This document shows, in pieces, positions 1-6,908 of a DNA stretch of 11,998 bases. The number at the start of each line of letters is the position of its first letter. Within the stretch, counting starts at the first letter, position 1. This stretch comes from DATDYQ01 sp035288965 (GTDB lineage Archaea; Nanobdellota; Nanobdellia; SCGC-AAA011-G17; JAGVZF01), in NCBI GenBank assembly GCA_035288965.1, contig DATDYQ010000106.1, positions 1-11,998 on the forward strand. The letters run 5' to 3'. A program made the translations under genes and the position numbers. The notes below the pieces were generated by a model. The model searched no databases, was not told where the DNA came from, and was given only the letters and a program-made list of their open reading frames with translations.

Positions 1-14
1 ATTTTGTTGATATC

Positions 15-671
15 CTATTGTTGTGTTAATTCTTCCAGTTTTCGCAATTTTTTGTTTCTATTTCCAAGATTAACTAAATTAAGAATTGCTAAACCAAATG
101 GAATTATCATTAAAGCTATACCAATTGAAAGACCATAAGTCAAAACTTTATATCCAATCTTTATTTCGTTTAGATATCTTGCAACAATTTCTTCTTTTTC
201 TTTAATTTCAATATCTTGACTAACTATTTGTCTAGCTCTATCAAAAGCCTGTTTTTTTGCATCAATATTATCGTCATAAAGAATTCTTAAATCATCACGA
301 ATACTATCTGATTTATATGGCAATTCTGGTGCACTTATTGTTGTTAATTCTAAATTAGAAAGTGTTTTTCCCATGTTAAGGTATTCTACAACTTCTGGAG
401 ATTTTCTATAATGTCCACCATCTATTTTATAAATTCCTATTCCCGCACCCCCAAAAAAGGTAGCCAATCCCAGAACCAAACAACTTGTAGAAATTCTTCC
501 AATCAATTTGTTTGTATTTCTATATTTTCCTATAATCTCATTTCTTTTATTGTCTATTTCTGCCGTATTATCAGCAGGCGGTGCAGTATTTTCAGCATTA
601 TATCTAGCTATATCTTCAGGTTTAAGATTACTATCTGGTAATTTTGCTAATTCATCATCTATAGTTCCCAT
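15..671 (-). CDS. Two-TM membrane protein, unrecognised family
   Basis: A 218-residue protein I do not recognise. Residues 1-50 are polar, with a Pro/Ala/Asn-rich stretch around 28-36. A hydrophobic, glycine-rich segment at about 57-81 looks like TM1. Residues 84-172 are charged, probably extracytoplasmic, and likely helical at 121-170. TM2 is about 174-200, followed by a basic tail (RNKKLRKLEELTQQ). The hairpin topology, with both ends probably cytoplasmic, is inferred from the positive charges flanking the segments. The start at 671 is favoured because a good TATA box is centred about 30 bases upstream, giving a leader of only a few bases. It is transcribed divergently from the NAD operon. 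Overlapping plus-strand frames encode only low-complexity shadows. A real gene is likely; the function is unknown. Confidence 0.8.
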   Translation of the reverse strand: MGTIDDELAKLPDSNLKPEDIARYNAENTAPPADNTAEIDNKRNEIIGKYRNTNKLIGRISTSCLVLGLATFFGGAGIGIYKIDGGHYRKSPEVVEYLNMGKTLSNLELTTISAPELPYKSDSIRDDLRILYDDNIDAKKQAFDRARQIVSQDIEIKEKEEIVARYLNEIKIGYKVLTYGLSIGIALMIIPFGLAILNLVNLGNRNKKLRKLEELTQQ

Positions 672-696
672 TTTAAATAATTTAACCTAAATAACA

Positions 697-720
697 CTTT
701 ATAAATCTTTCTATTTGTTA
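697..720 (-). promoter_or_regulatory. BRE/TATA promoter of the two-TM protein gene
   Basis: Read on the minus strand, this contains AATAGAAAGATTTATAAAG. That is a purine-rich BRE-like AGAAAG followed by TTTATAAA (698-705). TATA-to-start spacing puts transcription at about 675, four bases before the ATG at 671, so the mRNA would be nearly leaderless. The same element recurs at 11166-11184 and 11203-11225. Confidence 0.65.
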
Positions 721-753
721 CCACTCTATAAAAATAACATATAAATTATACAT

Positions 754-818
754 CTTTTTTGATCGAAAAGAGAAATTTTTCTGAAAATCGCTCAATTTAG
801 CCTTCTTTTTTCGAAAAG
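754..818 (+). repeat. Two related AT-rich palindrome-like elements upstream of pncB
   Basis: CTTTTTTGATCGAAAAG (754-770) and CTTTTTTCGAAAAG (805-818) share both arms and differ by a 3-base GAT insertion. The second contains the perfect palindrome TTTTCGAAAA (808-817), and its CGAAAAG also serves as the BRE of the promoter at 812-827. They could be paired regulator sites or chance similarity in A/T-rich DNA. Confidence 0.3.
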
Positions 819-827
819 TTTATATAT
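812..827 (+). promoter_or_regulatory. Candidate BRE/TATA promoter of the NAD operon
   Basis: CGAAAAG followed by TTTATATA (819-826) matches the archaeal BRE+TATA pattern and predicts a start site near 848-850, leaving a leader of about 33 bases before pncB. A second TATA-like run, TATAAATT at 842-849, would put the start near 871 instead. The sequence does not decide between them. Confidence 0.55.
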
Positions 828-853
828 CAGTTTGTGTATACTATAAATTAACT

Positions 854-872
854 TAGTGTAAAAAAAACACTA
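854..872. promoter_or_regulatory. Inverted repeat, candidate operator of the NAD operon
   Basis: TAGTGT, seven A residues, then ACACTA: a perfect 6+6 inverted repeat ending 10 bases before the pncB ATG. It lies just downstream of the start site predicted from the 819 TATA box, or across the start predicted from the 842 one. Either is a normal place for a repressor site. NrtR is the natural candidate because its gene lies nearby, but I see no second copy in front of nrtR. A short mRNA hairpin is the alternative reading. Confidence 0.45.
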
Positions 873-882
873 TCTATACAAA

Positions 883-2283
883 ATGGCAAAACAAAACAAA
901 CAAAATGAAAAAACATTGCTAACCGATTTGTACCAGTTAACAATGAATGCAGCATATTTTGATAATAATAAAGATGAAACTGCTACATTCGAACTTTTTA
1001 TAAGAAAATTACCTAAAGACTGGGGATATTTTATAGCAAATGGTATAGAAGATGCTGTAGATTATGCAACAAACATAAAATTCCAAGATGAAGATATCGA
1101 TTATCTTAAAAATCAAAGATTGTTTAAACAAGATTTTCTTGAATCATTAAAGAACTTTAAATTTGAAGGTGATATATATGCTGTCAAAGAAGGAACACCA
1201 ATAACAGAGAATACTCCAATATTAAGAGTAACTGCAAAAAGAAGCCAAGCTCAATTTTTAGAAACTACTTTGCTCAACATAATAAACTATCAAACAATGA
1301 TTGCAACTAAAGCAAATAGAATTGTCAATGCTGCCCAAGGTGCAAAGGTTGTTGATTTTGGATTAAGAAGGGCTCATGGAGAAGATGCTTCAATGAAAGG
1401 TGCAAGAGCATCATATATTGCTGGAGCTGCTGCAACAAGTAATATAAAGGCTGGGAAAGAATATGGAATTCCAATCAGCGGAACACAAGCACATAGTTTT
1501 GTTATGAGTTTTCCAAACGAATTAGATGCCTTTAGAGCATATGTAAAAACATTTTCAAACAATCCAATATTATTAATAGATACATATGATACATTACAAG
1601 GTGCAAGAAATGCAGCAGTTGTTGCAAAAGAAATTGAAAGAGAAGGCAAAAAATTAGGTGGAGTAAGACTTGATTCTGAACCTTTACTAAATTTATCCAA
1701 AAACGTAAGAAAAATTTTAGATGAAAGAAATTTAGATTATGTAAAGATAGTTGCAAGCAATGATCTCAATGAATATACAATAGATGATTTAATCAGAAGA
1801 GGAGCAAACATAGATGCATATGGTGTAGGAACAGAGATGATAACAGCTAAACCAGTAGCTGCTATTCCTGGAGTTTACAAATTAGTTGAAGATAAAGATG
1901 GAGCTAAAATAAAATTAGCTTATGGAAAGAAAACATATCCAGGAAAAAAACAAGTTTACAGAGTATTAGATGAAAATGGAAAATATTCTTATGATATTCT
2001 TGCCCTTGAAAATGAAAAAGTAGATGGACAACCACTTTTAGAATTAATTGTCAAAGATGGAGAAAGAGTTTATGAAAGAAAAAGTTTAGAAGAAACAAGA
2101 AAATATTGTTTGGATTCTATTACAAAACTTCCAGATAAATACAAACAAGTCAAAGTTAACTCTCCTTACACTTTCAAGGTTTCTAAAAAACTAGAGGAAT
2201 TAGTTGATAATCTTACAAGAAGATATATTTCAGGAGGTAACCAAAATGAAAACAATATTTTGGAATGTGGATACAGCAAATGA
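883..2283 (+). CDS. pncB: Nicotinate phosphoribosyltransferase
   Basis: A 466-residue cytoplasmic enzyme that condenses nicotinate with PRPP (coupled to ATP hydrolysis) to give nicotinate mononucleotide, the salvage entry to NAD. The family's N-terminal LLTDLYQLTM motif is at residues 12-21. DFGLRRAHG is at 158-166. SGTQAHS at 199-205 carries the catalytic, phosphorylatable His204. VRLDSEP follows in the barrel domain. Length fits the 450-490 residues usual for PncB and is too long for quinolinate phosphoribosyltransferase (NadC, near 280). It is the first gene of the operon. No Shine-Dalgarno sequence precedes the ATG, consistent with a short leader. Its last 38 bases overlap pncA, whose product makes its substrate, so the two form a coupled salvage pair. 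Identification is firm; a nicotinamide phosphoribosyltransferase (NAMPT) is unlikely given the pncA neighbour. Confidence 0.95.
   Translation: MAKQNKQNEKTLLTDLYQLTMNAAYFDNNKDETATFELFIRKLPKDWGYFIANGIEDAVDYATNIKFQDEDIDYLKNQRLFKQDFLESLKNFKFEGDIYAVKEGTPITENTPILRVTAKRSQAQFLETTLLNIINYQTMIATKANRIVNAAQGAKVVDFGLRRAHGEDASMKGARASYIAGAAATSNIKAGKEYGIPISGTQAHSFVMSFPNELDAFRAYVKTFSNNPILLIDTYDTLQGARNAAVVAKEIEREGKKLGGVRLDSEPLLNLSKNVRKILDERNLDYVKIVASNDLNEYTIDDLIRRGANIDAYGVGTEMITAKPVAAIPGVYKLVEDKDGAKIKLAYGKKTYPGKKQVYRVLDENGKYSYDILALENEKVDGQPLLELIVKDGERVYERKSLEETRKYCLDSITKLPDKYKQVKVNSPYTFKVSKKLEELVDNLTRRYISGGNQNENNILECGYSK
2232..2238 (+). promoter_or_regulatory. Strong ribosome binding site that fixes the pncA start
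   Basis: AGGAGGT lies inside the pncB coding sequence, seven bases before the ATG at 2246. It selects that ATG over the in-frame ATG at 2204, which would add 14 residues absent from the family. Confidence 0.8.
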
Positions 2284-2872
2284 TTTTATGTATGAGTCAG
2301 GAAAATTATATGTTAATCATGCTGAAACTATTGAGGACAACCTATACACAATAACAAAAAAAGCCAGAAAATACAAAAAAAAAGTTGTTAATACTGGAGA
2401 CTTACATGATAAAGATTCAAAAGAACTATCAGACAATCCAGATTATAAAAATACCTATCCGGAACATTGCATGAGGGGAACATCAGGAGCAGATTTTATA
2501 AAAGCTACAACGCCAAGTAATCCCTATGTTGTAGATTGGAAAGATGAAAGATTTGATGAAAATAAAATAAAATCTACTAGAAACATAATATTATATAAAG
2601 ATCATTTTGATATTTTTCAAGGAAATAAACATGCAGATATGATAGTTAACTTAATAAAACCAGATAGGGCAATTGTTTATGGGGTAGCAACCAATGTATG
2701 TGTAAATTATGCAGTACTTGGGTTGCTTGAACGTGGGATTGAAGTTTATGTTCCCATAGATGCAATAAAAGAATTGCCAAATTTACCGTTCGAAGAAGTT
2801 TTAGACAAATGGAAAGATAAAGGAGCAAAACTAATTACAGTAAATGATTTAGAAAAAATATTACAGGAGTAA
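2246..2872 (+). CDS. pncA: Nicotinamidase (isochorismatase superfamily)
   Basis: A 208-residue cysteine hydrolase that converts nicotinamide to nicotinate and ammonia, supplying PncB. The catalytic triad is visible: Asp9 in the N-terminal DTANDF motif, Lys118 in ILYKDHFDIF, and Cys152 in GVATNVCVNYAV. Metal-site residues typical of nicotinamidases are Asp52 and His54 (TGDLHD) and His74 in YPEHCMRGTSG. Length matches PncA proteins (about 180-215). The start at 2246 is chosen from the AGGAGGT seven bases upstream and because the protein then begins, as the family does, a few residues before the first catalytic Asp. It overlaps pncB by 38 bases and nadE begins 2 bases after its stop. Substrate assignment rests on the metal-site motif plus operon context, since isochorismatase-fold enzymes vary. 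Confidence 0.92.
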   Translation: MKTIFWNVDTANDFMYESGKLYVNHAETIEDNLYTITKKARKYKKKVVNTGDLHDKDSKELSDNPDYKNTYPEHCMRGTSGADFIKATTPSNPYVVDWKDERFDENKIKSTRNIILYKDHFDIFQGNKHADMIVNLIKPDRAIVYGVATNVCVNYAVLGLLERGIEVYVPIDAIKELPNLPFEEVLDKWKDKGAKLITVNDLEKILQE

Positions 2873-2874
2873 AA

Positions 2875-4605
2875 ATGAAAATAGCACTTGTGCAAATGAA
2901 CCCAATAACAGGGGACATATCTGGAAATACAAAAAAGATAATAAAAGAAATTGAAAATGCAAAAAAAGATTTTATAGATCTTATTATCTTTCCAGAGATG
3001 GCCGTAACTGGATATTGTATTTCGGATTTAATAGAAGATAAGAGTTTTGTAAGTGAAAATATAAATGCCATAAGAGAAATTCAAAAAAGTACATCTGGAA
3101 TAATCGCAGTTATAGGTTTTATTGATATTGATTCCAAAAAGAAAAATGAAGATGGAAAAATCAGAAGATATAATGCAGCAGTTGTATTGCAAAATAAAAA
3201 GATTATTGGAAAGTCATATAAAACTCTTCTTCCAAACTATAGATATTTTGATGACAAAAGATATTTTTCTTCTTCTGAAAAAAGAAAACCAATATCTGTA
3301 AATATTAAAAATAAAATTATAAAATTAGGAATTTCTATATGCGAAGATATGTGGGATGATGATTATGAAATAAAACCAATTAAAGAGCTTGCTGAACAAG
3401 GAGCAGATTTAATAATTAATATAAATGCCTCTCCTTTTTATCCAAAAAAACGTTCGAAAAGAAACGATAAGATTAAACAACACATTAAAAATTTTAAAAT
3501 ACCCTTTGTTTATGTTAACACAGTTGGTGCTTCTGACAATGGAAAGAATATAATACCATTTGATGGTGAAAGTTTATTTTACGATGAAAAAGGAAATCTT
3601 CTTGCATTGGGAAATCAATTTAAAGAAGAAACTATAATAATAGACTTAGATAAAAAATTACCTTCAATAAAAATTCCAGAATTGAATAATGAAAAAGAAG
3701 TTTATGAAGCTTTAGTTATGAGTTTGAAAGATTATGCATTAAAAACAGGATTCAAAAAAGCAATAATTCCGATTTCTGGAGGAATAGATTCTTCTTTGGG
3801 ATTGGCAATAACCGTGGATGCATTTGGTGCAGAAAATGTATCGGCATATAACCTTCCATCTAAATTTAATACAGAAATTACAAAGTCTATAGCAAAAAAA
3901 TTAGCATCTAATCTTAATATAGAATATAAAATCGTCCCTATACAAACAATAGACAACGAAATAAAATCAACATTTGAAAAAAATTCTCATGAGATAAAAA
4001 ATAAAGTTGCAAAAGAGAATATTCACGCAAGAATTAGGGGCATTTTAATGATGCTTGAATCAAATGATACAGGATCATTATTAATATCAAACGGAAACGA
4101 AACTGAAATTGCACTTGGTTATGCAACACTTTATGGTGATATGTGTGGTGGTATCTCTATAATAGGAGATTTAACGAAGATAGATGTTTATAAAATATCA
4201 AGATATGTCAATAAAAAATATAAAAAAGAAATAATTCCAGAAGAAGTTTTTAAAATAAAACCTTCTGCAGAATTAAGTGAAGGACAATTTGATCCATTTG
4301 ATTATGATGTTGTTGCTCCAATAGTTAATGAATTCGTTGAAAATAGAATAGAACCTAAAGATCTGGTGAATCTTTTTAAGAAAAGAAAATTAAATCCAGA
4401 AAAATTTTTGCCTTACTTAGATGGAAAAATAATCTATGATAAATATGACATAGAAACTTTCAAAAAATTAGTTTATGAAACTTACAATTTACTAAGAAAA
4501 TCAGTATATAAAAGACTTCAAGGACCGCCAATAATAGTTGTAAGCGAAAGAGCTTTTGGTTTTGATCTAAGAGAAACATTAATCAACAAATGGGAGGGAA
4601 AATGA
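2875..4605 (+). CDS. nadE: Glutamine-dependent NAD synthetase
   Basis: A 576-residue two-domain enzyme making NAD from nicotinate adenine dinucleotide (NaAD), ATP and glutamine. Residues 1-260 are a nitrilase-fold glutaminase with the Glu-Lys-Cys triad: Glu41 (FPEMAVTGY), Lys116 (YKTLLPNY) and Cys156 (GISICEDMW). Residues 275-576 are the synthetase domain, with the ATP pyrophosphatase loop SGGIDSS at 301-307 and the family stretch SNGNETEIALGYATLYGDM further on. Both active sites look intact, so ammonia is probably channelled from glutamine. Length matches the shorter bacterial-type form (540-580) rather than the roughly 680-residue type. The start has GGAG at 2866-2869. The stop overlaps the next ATG by 4 bases (ATGA). 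Many archaea have only the synthetase domain, so the fused form hints at a bacterial source for this operon; that is inference. Confidence 0.95.
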   Translation: MKIALVQMNPITGDISGNTKKIIKEIENAKKDFIDLIIFPEMAVTGYCISDLIEDKSFVSENINAIREIQKSTSGIIAVIGFIDIDSKKKNEDGKIRRYNAAVVLQNKKIIGKSYKTLLPNYRYFDDKRYFSSSEKRKPISVNIKNKIIKLGISICEDMWDDDYEIKPIKELAEQGADLIININASPFYPKKRSKRNDKIKQHIKNFKIPFVYVNTVGASDNGKNIIPFDGESLFYDEKGNLLALGNQFKEETIIIDLDKKLPSIKIPELNNEKEVYEALVMSLKDYALKTGFKKAIIPISGGIDSSLGLAITVDAFGAENVSAYNLPSKFNTEITKSIAKKLASNLNIEYKIVPIQTIDNEIKSTFEKNSHEIKNKVAKENIHARIRGILMMLESNDTGSLLISNGNETEIALGYATLYGDMCGGISIIGDLTKIDVYKISRYVNKKYKKEIIPEEVFKIKPSAELSEGQFDPFDYDVVAPIVNEFVENRIEPKDLVNLFKKRKLNPEKFLPYLDGKIIYDKYDIETFKKLVYETYNLLRKSVYKRLQGPPIIVVSERAFGFDLRETLINKWEGK

Positions 4606-5471
4606 AAACCTTCAGTATTGTTGCAGGAACTGAAGCTTGTAATGCCAGATGTCCATTTTGCATATCAAAAATGACGCCAAAAAATGGAATCGAACTAAAG
4701 CCGGCAATAATTAACTGGAGAAACTTTAAGAAATCAGCTTTATTTGCAAAACAAAAAGGATTTACAACAGTAATGATAACAAGCAAAGGAGAACCTACAT
4801 TATTTCCAAATCAGATTACAGAATATCTTGAAAATCTCAAAGAATTTAATTTCCCATTTATCGAAATACAAACAAATGGAATTGCCATAGCAGAACAAAG
4901 AGAAAAATTTGATCCATTTGTTAAAAAATGGTACGATCTTGGATTAACCCTATCTGCAATCTCAATAGTTCATTATTCTCCAGAGAGAAACAAGGAAATT
5001 TACCTTCCATATAAAAATAAATATATTGATTTACCAAATTTAATTAGTTATCTTCATGATAATGGGCTTTCAGTACGATTAAGCACAATATTATTATCTA
5101 ATTTTATAGATAATAAAAAGGATTTAGAAAGATTAGTATTATTTGCTAAAGAGAATAAAGTAGAAGAATTAACAATAAGACCAGTAAATAAACCTGAAGA
5201 CAGCATAGATCAAGAAGTTTATGATTGGACAAAAGAACATCAATTAAAAAAAGAACAACTTGATGATATGGTATCATATCTAAACGATAATGGCAAATTA
5301 TTATTGCAATCACAATATGGAGCAAAAGTATATGACATTAATGGACAAAATCTTTGCTTAACAAACTCACTTACTTCAGATACAAATGAAGAAGAAATTA
5401 GACAACTAATATTTTTTCCAGATGGTCATCTAAGATATGATTGGCAATATGCAGGAGCTGTTTTACTATGA
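4602..5471 (+). CDS. Radical SAM enzyme of unknown substrate
   Basis: A 289-residue radical SAM protein. The cluster motif Cx3Cx2C is at the extreme N-terminus (CNARCPFC: Cys13, Cys17, Cys20), and GEP at 63-65 corresponds to the SAM-binding GGEP motif. EIQTNG (88-93) and LSTILL (160-165) fit later barrel strands. The general look is MoaA/PqqE-like, but only one further cysteine (Cys252) is present, so I see no SPASM or twitch auxiliary cluster. The start at 4602 is chosen because it gives an ATGA overlap with the nadE stop and follows GGGAGGG; the ATG at 4590 would place that sequence inside the gene. Its stop overlaps the PLP-enzyme start by 4 bases, implying translational coupling. The substrate is unknown. 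Context suggests a role tied to NAD or its precursors, but nothing in the sequence proves it. Confidence 0.85.
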   Translation: MKTFSIVAGTEACNARCPFCISKMTPKNGIELKPAIINWRNFKKSALFAKQKGFTTVMITSKGEPTLFPNQITEYLENLKEFNFPFIEIQTNGIAIAEQREKFDPFVKKWYDLGLTLSAISIVHYSPERNKEIYLPYKNKYIDLPNLISYLHDNGLSVRLSTILLSNFIDNKKDLERLVLFAKENKVEELTIRPVNKPEDSIDQEVYDWTKEHQLKKEQLDDMVSYLNDNGKLLLQSQYGAKVYDINGQNLCLTNSLTSDTNEEEIRQLIFFPDGHLRYDWQYAGAVLL

Positions 5472-6526
5472 CCAAGATAAACTTGATGAAAGCAGTATAT
5501 AGTTATTTTTTCCCAGAAGTCAGACCACTAGTACATTTTGGAGAAAAACTTCCAGAAGAATTATTTTTAACATCAACTTCAATAGAGGAAGCCGACGAAA
5601 TACTTAACAGATTATTCAAAAATGAATTTAAAGCACCTTCAATTGACGGCAAAATAGACCTAGACATGATTCATGTTCCAGTAATAGAAAATATTGTAAA
5701 ATCTTATTCCAGCATAGTTCCTAACTTAAAAGATTTTAAATTTAGTTACCCTATGGCAGGATCAAGCCAAGGGATATTTCATTTACTTTCTTTATTGAAA
5801 TCAAATGGCATTGACACCATTTACACTCTTGAAGGAGAATATGAAGGTTATAAAGAATATGGAAAAACAATTAACATGCAAAACATTGAAATAAATTCCA
5901 ACACAAAAAACATTAAACCAGGAGTATGGTTTATTTCCAACCCATCCGCACGCGATGGAAACATAATATCAAATAATTTTATAAATAATCTTTGTGACAA
6001 TGGCCATAAAGTTATTTTAGATTTGGCATACCTTGGACTAACAAAAGATTATAAGTTTGATCTAAGTCATGAAAATATAATAGCAACAACAATATCCTTT
6101 AGTAAACCTTATGGTGTTTTTAGATTTAGAATTGGAGGATTTACATTTAGTAGAACACCAATAGATTCCTTGTATGCAAATAAATGGTTTAAAGATGTTC
6201 CAAGATTATTAACCTCATTAAAGATTGTTGAAGAAATTCCACTGGGAACACTTTACACAAAATATAGGCCGATTCAAGAAGAGATAATATCTAGGATAAA
6301 TAGAGAATTAAGTTTGGAAATGAAAGCAAGCGATGTAATACTCTTAGGAAACATTTCATCAGAAAATGCAAAGAAAATGGAGGATAAAACTTTAGAAGAA
6401 ATATCTCTTTTTAAGAGGGGAAATGTTTATAGATTTTGCTTAACACCTTATTTTGAACAAATGGAAATGGAGGATAAAAAATGGAAACAAGAACTAAAAC
6501 CAGAGAGAACACCTGCCCTTATTTAG
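5468..6526 (+). CDS. PLP-dependent aminotransferase-fold (type I) enzyme, unknown substrate
   Basis: A 352-residue fold-type I PLP enzyme. The residues that define class I/II aminotransferases are all in order: AGSSQG phosphate-binding loop (97-102), Asn158 in SNPSARDG, Asp185 and Tyr188 in ILDLAYLGL, the Schiff-base lysine Lys213 in SFSKPYG, Arg221 eight residues on, and Arg322 (VYRFCLTP) where the family's carboxylate-binding Arg sits. It is therefore probably active. It is shorter than typical aminotransferases (380-420), partly because of a short N-terminal arm. The start at 5468 gives an ATGA overlap with the radical SAM stop; GGAG lies at 5454-5457. A start at 5486 (Met7) is possible. 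Its C-terminal 46 bases overlap the Nudix gene. Tight coupling to the radical SAM gene implies a shared pathway. I do not recognise a named subfamily. Confidence 0.85.
   Translation: MTKINLMKAVYSYFFPEVRPLVHFGEKLPEELFLTSTSIEEADEILNRLFKNEFKAPSIDGKIDLDMIHVPVIENIVKSYSSIVPNLKDFKFSYPMAGSSQGIFHLLSLLKSNGIDTIYTLEGEYEGYKEYGKTINMQNIEINSNTKNIKPGVWFISNPSARDGNIISNNFINNLCDNGHKVILDLAYLGLTKDYKFDLSHENIIATTISFSKPYGVFRFRIGGFTFSRTPIDSLYANKWFKDVPRLLTSLKIVEEIPLGTLYTKYRPIQEEIISRINRELSLEMKASDVILLGNISSENAKKMEDKTLEEISLFKRGNVYRFCLTPYFEQMEMEDKKWKQELKPERTPALI
6469..6473 (+). promoter_or_regulatory. Ribosome binding site of the Nudix gene inside the upstream gene
   Basis: GGAGG seven bases before the ATG at 6481, within the last codons of the PLP-enzyme gene. 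It supports a genuine 46-base overlap rather than a later Nudix start. Confidence 0.7.
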
Positions 6527-6906
6527 TCGTAGACAACATAATTGAATTTCAAGGAAAAATTGGTTTAATAGAAAGAAAAAACTATCCAAGAGGCTGGGCA
6601 TTACCTGGTGGTTTTGTAGATTATGGAGAGAAAACAGAAACTGCCGCAATAAGAGAAGCAAAAGAAGAAACAGGATTAGAAGTAAAAATAAAATATTTAC
6701 TTGGAGTTTACTCAGATCCAGATAGAGATCCAAGAGGACATATGGTAAGTGTAGCCTATGTTTCTGAAGGATTTGGAGAAGCAAAAGCAGGAGATGACGC
6801 TAAAAATTTCACTTGGATTACATTGGAAGATGCATTAAAAATGAATTTAACATTCGATCACAAAAAGATATTAGAAGATTATAACAAAAGCCTTGTTAGG
6901 AGATAA
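6481..6906 (+). CDS. Nudix hydrolase, probably ADP-ribose pyrophosphatase-like
   Basis: A 141-residue single-domain Nudix hydrolase. The Nudix box GX5EX7REUXEEXGU is complete: Gly44, Glu50, Arg58-Glu59, Glu62-Glu63, Gly65-Leu66. Metal-binding glutamates are therefore all present. The stretch SDPDRDPRGHMVSVAYV just after the box is common in ADP-ribose pyrophosphatase and related archaeal/bacterial sanitising Nudix proteins. In an NAD operon the likely reaction is ADP-ribose to AMP plus ribose 5-phosphate. Alternatives are NADH pyrophosphatase (less likely: no zinc-ribbon domain and too short) and an oxidised-nucleotide diphosphatase. The start is set by GGAGG at 6469-6473. nadA begins two bases after the stop. 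It resembles the catalytic half of the NrtR protein at 9844-10527, including the DPR segment. Confidence 0.9.
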   Translation: METRTKTRENTCPYLVVDNIIEFQGKIGLIERKNYPRGWALPGGFVDYGEKTETAAIREAKEETGLEVKIKYLLGVYSDPDRDPRGHMVSVAYVSEGFGEAKAGDDAKNFTWITLEDALKMNLTFDHKKILEDYNKSLVRR

Positions 6907-6908
6907 AA

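Noticed and set aside
411..690. Plus-strand reading frames opposite the 15-671 gene
   Set aside because: They are low-complexity Ser/Ile/Phe-rich shadows without promoter or ribosome binding site. The minus-strand frame has a good promoter and membrane-protein logic.
2204..2245. A longer pncA starting at 2204
   Set aside because: The extra 14 residues overlap pncB, have no ribosome binding site, and precede the family's normal N-terminus; AGGAGGT is placed for 2246.
883..2283. Reading the first operon gene as quinolinate phosphoribosyltransferase (NadC), which would complete the nadA pathway
   Set aside because: At 466 residues with SGTQAHS and LLTDLYQLTM it is a standard nicotinate phosphoribosyltransferase.
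6375..6479. A 15-base direct repeat, AAATGGAGGATAAAA, at 6375-6389 and 6465-6479
   Set aside because: Both copies are inside the PLP-enzyme frame and encode similar MEDK residues. The second doubles as the Nudix ribosome binding site. Probably chance plus codon bias; no sign of a mobile element.
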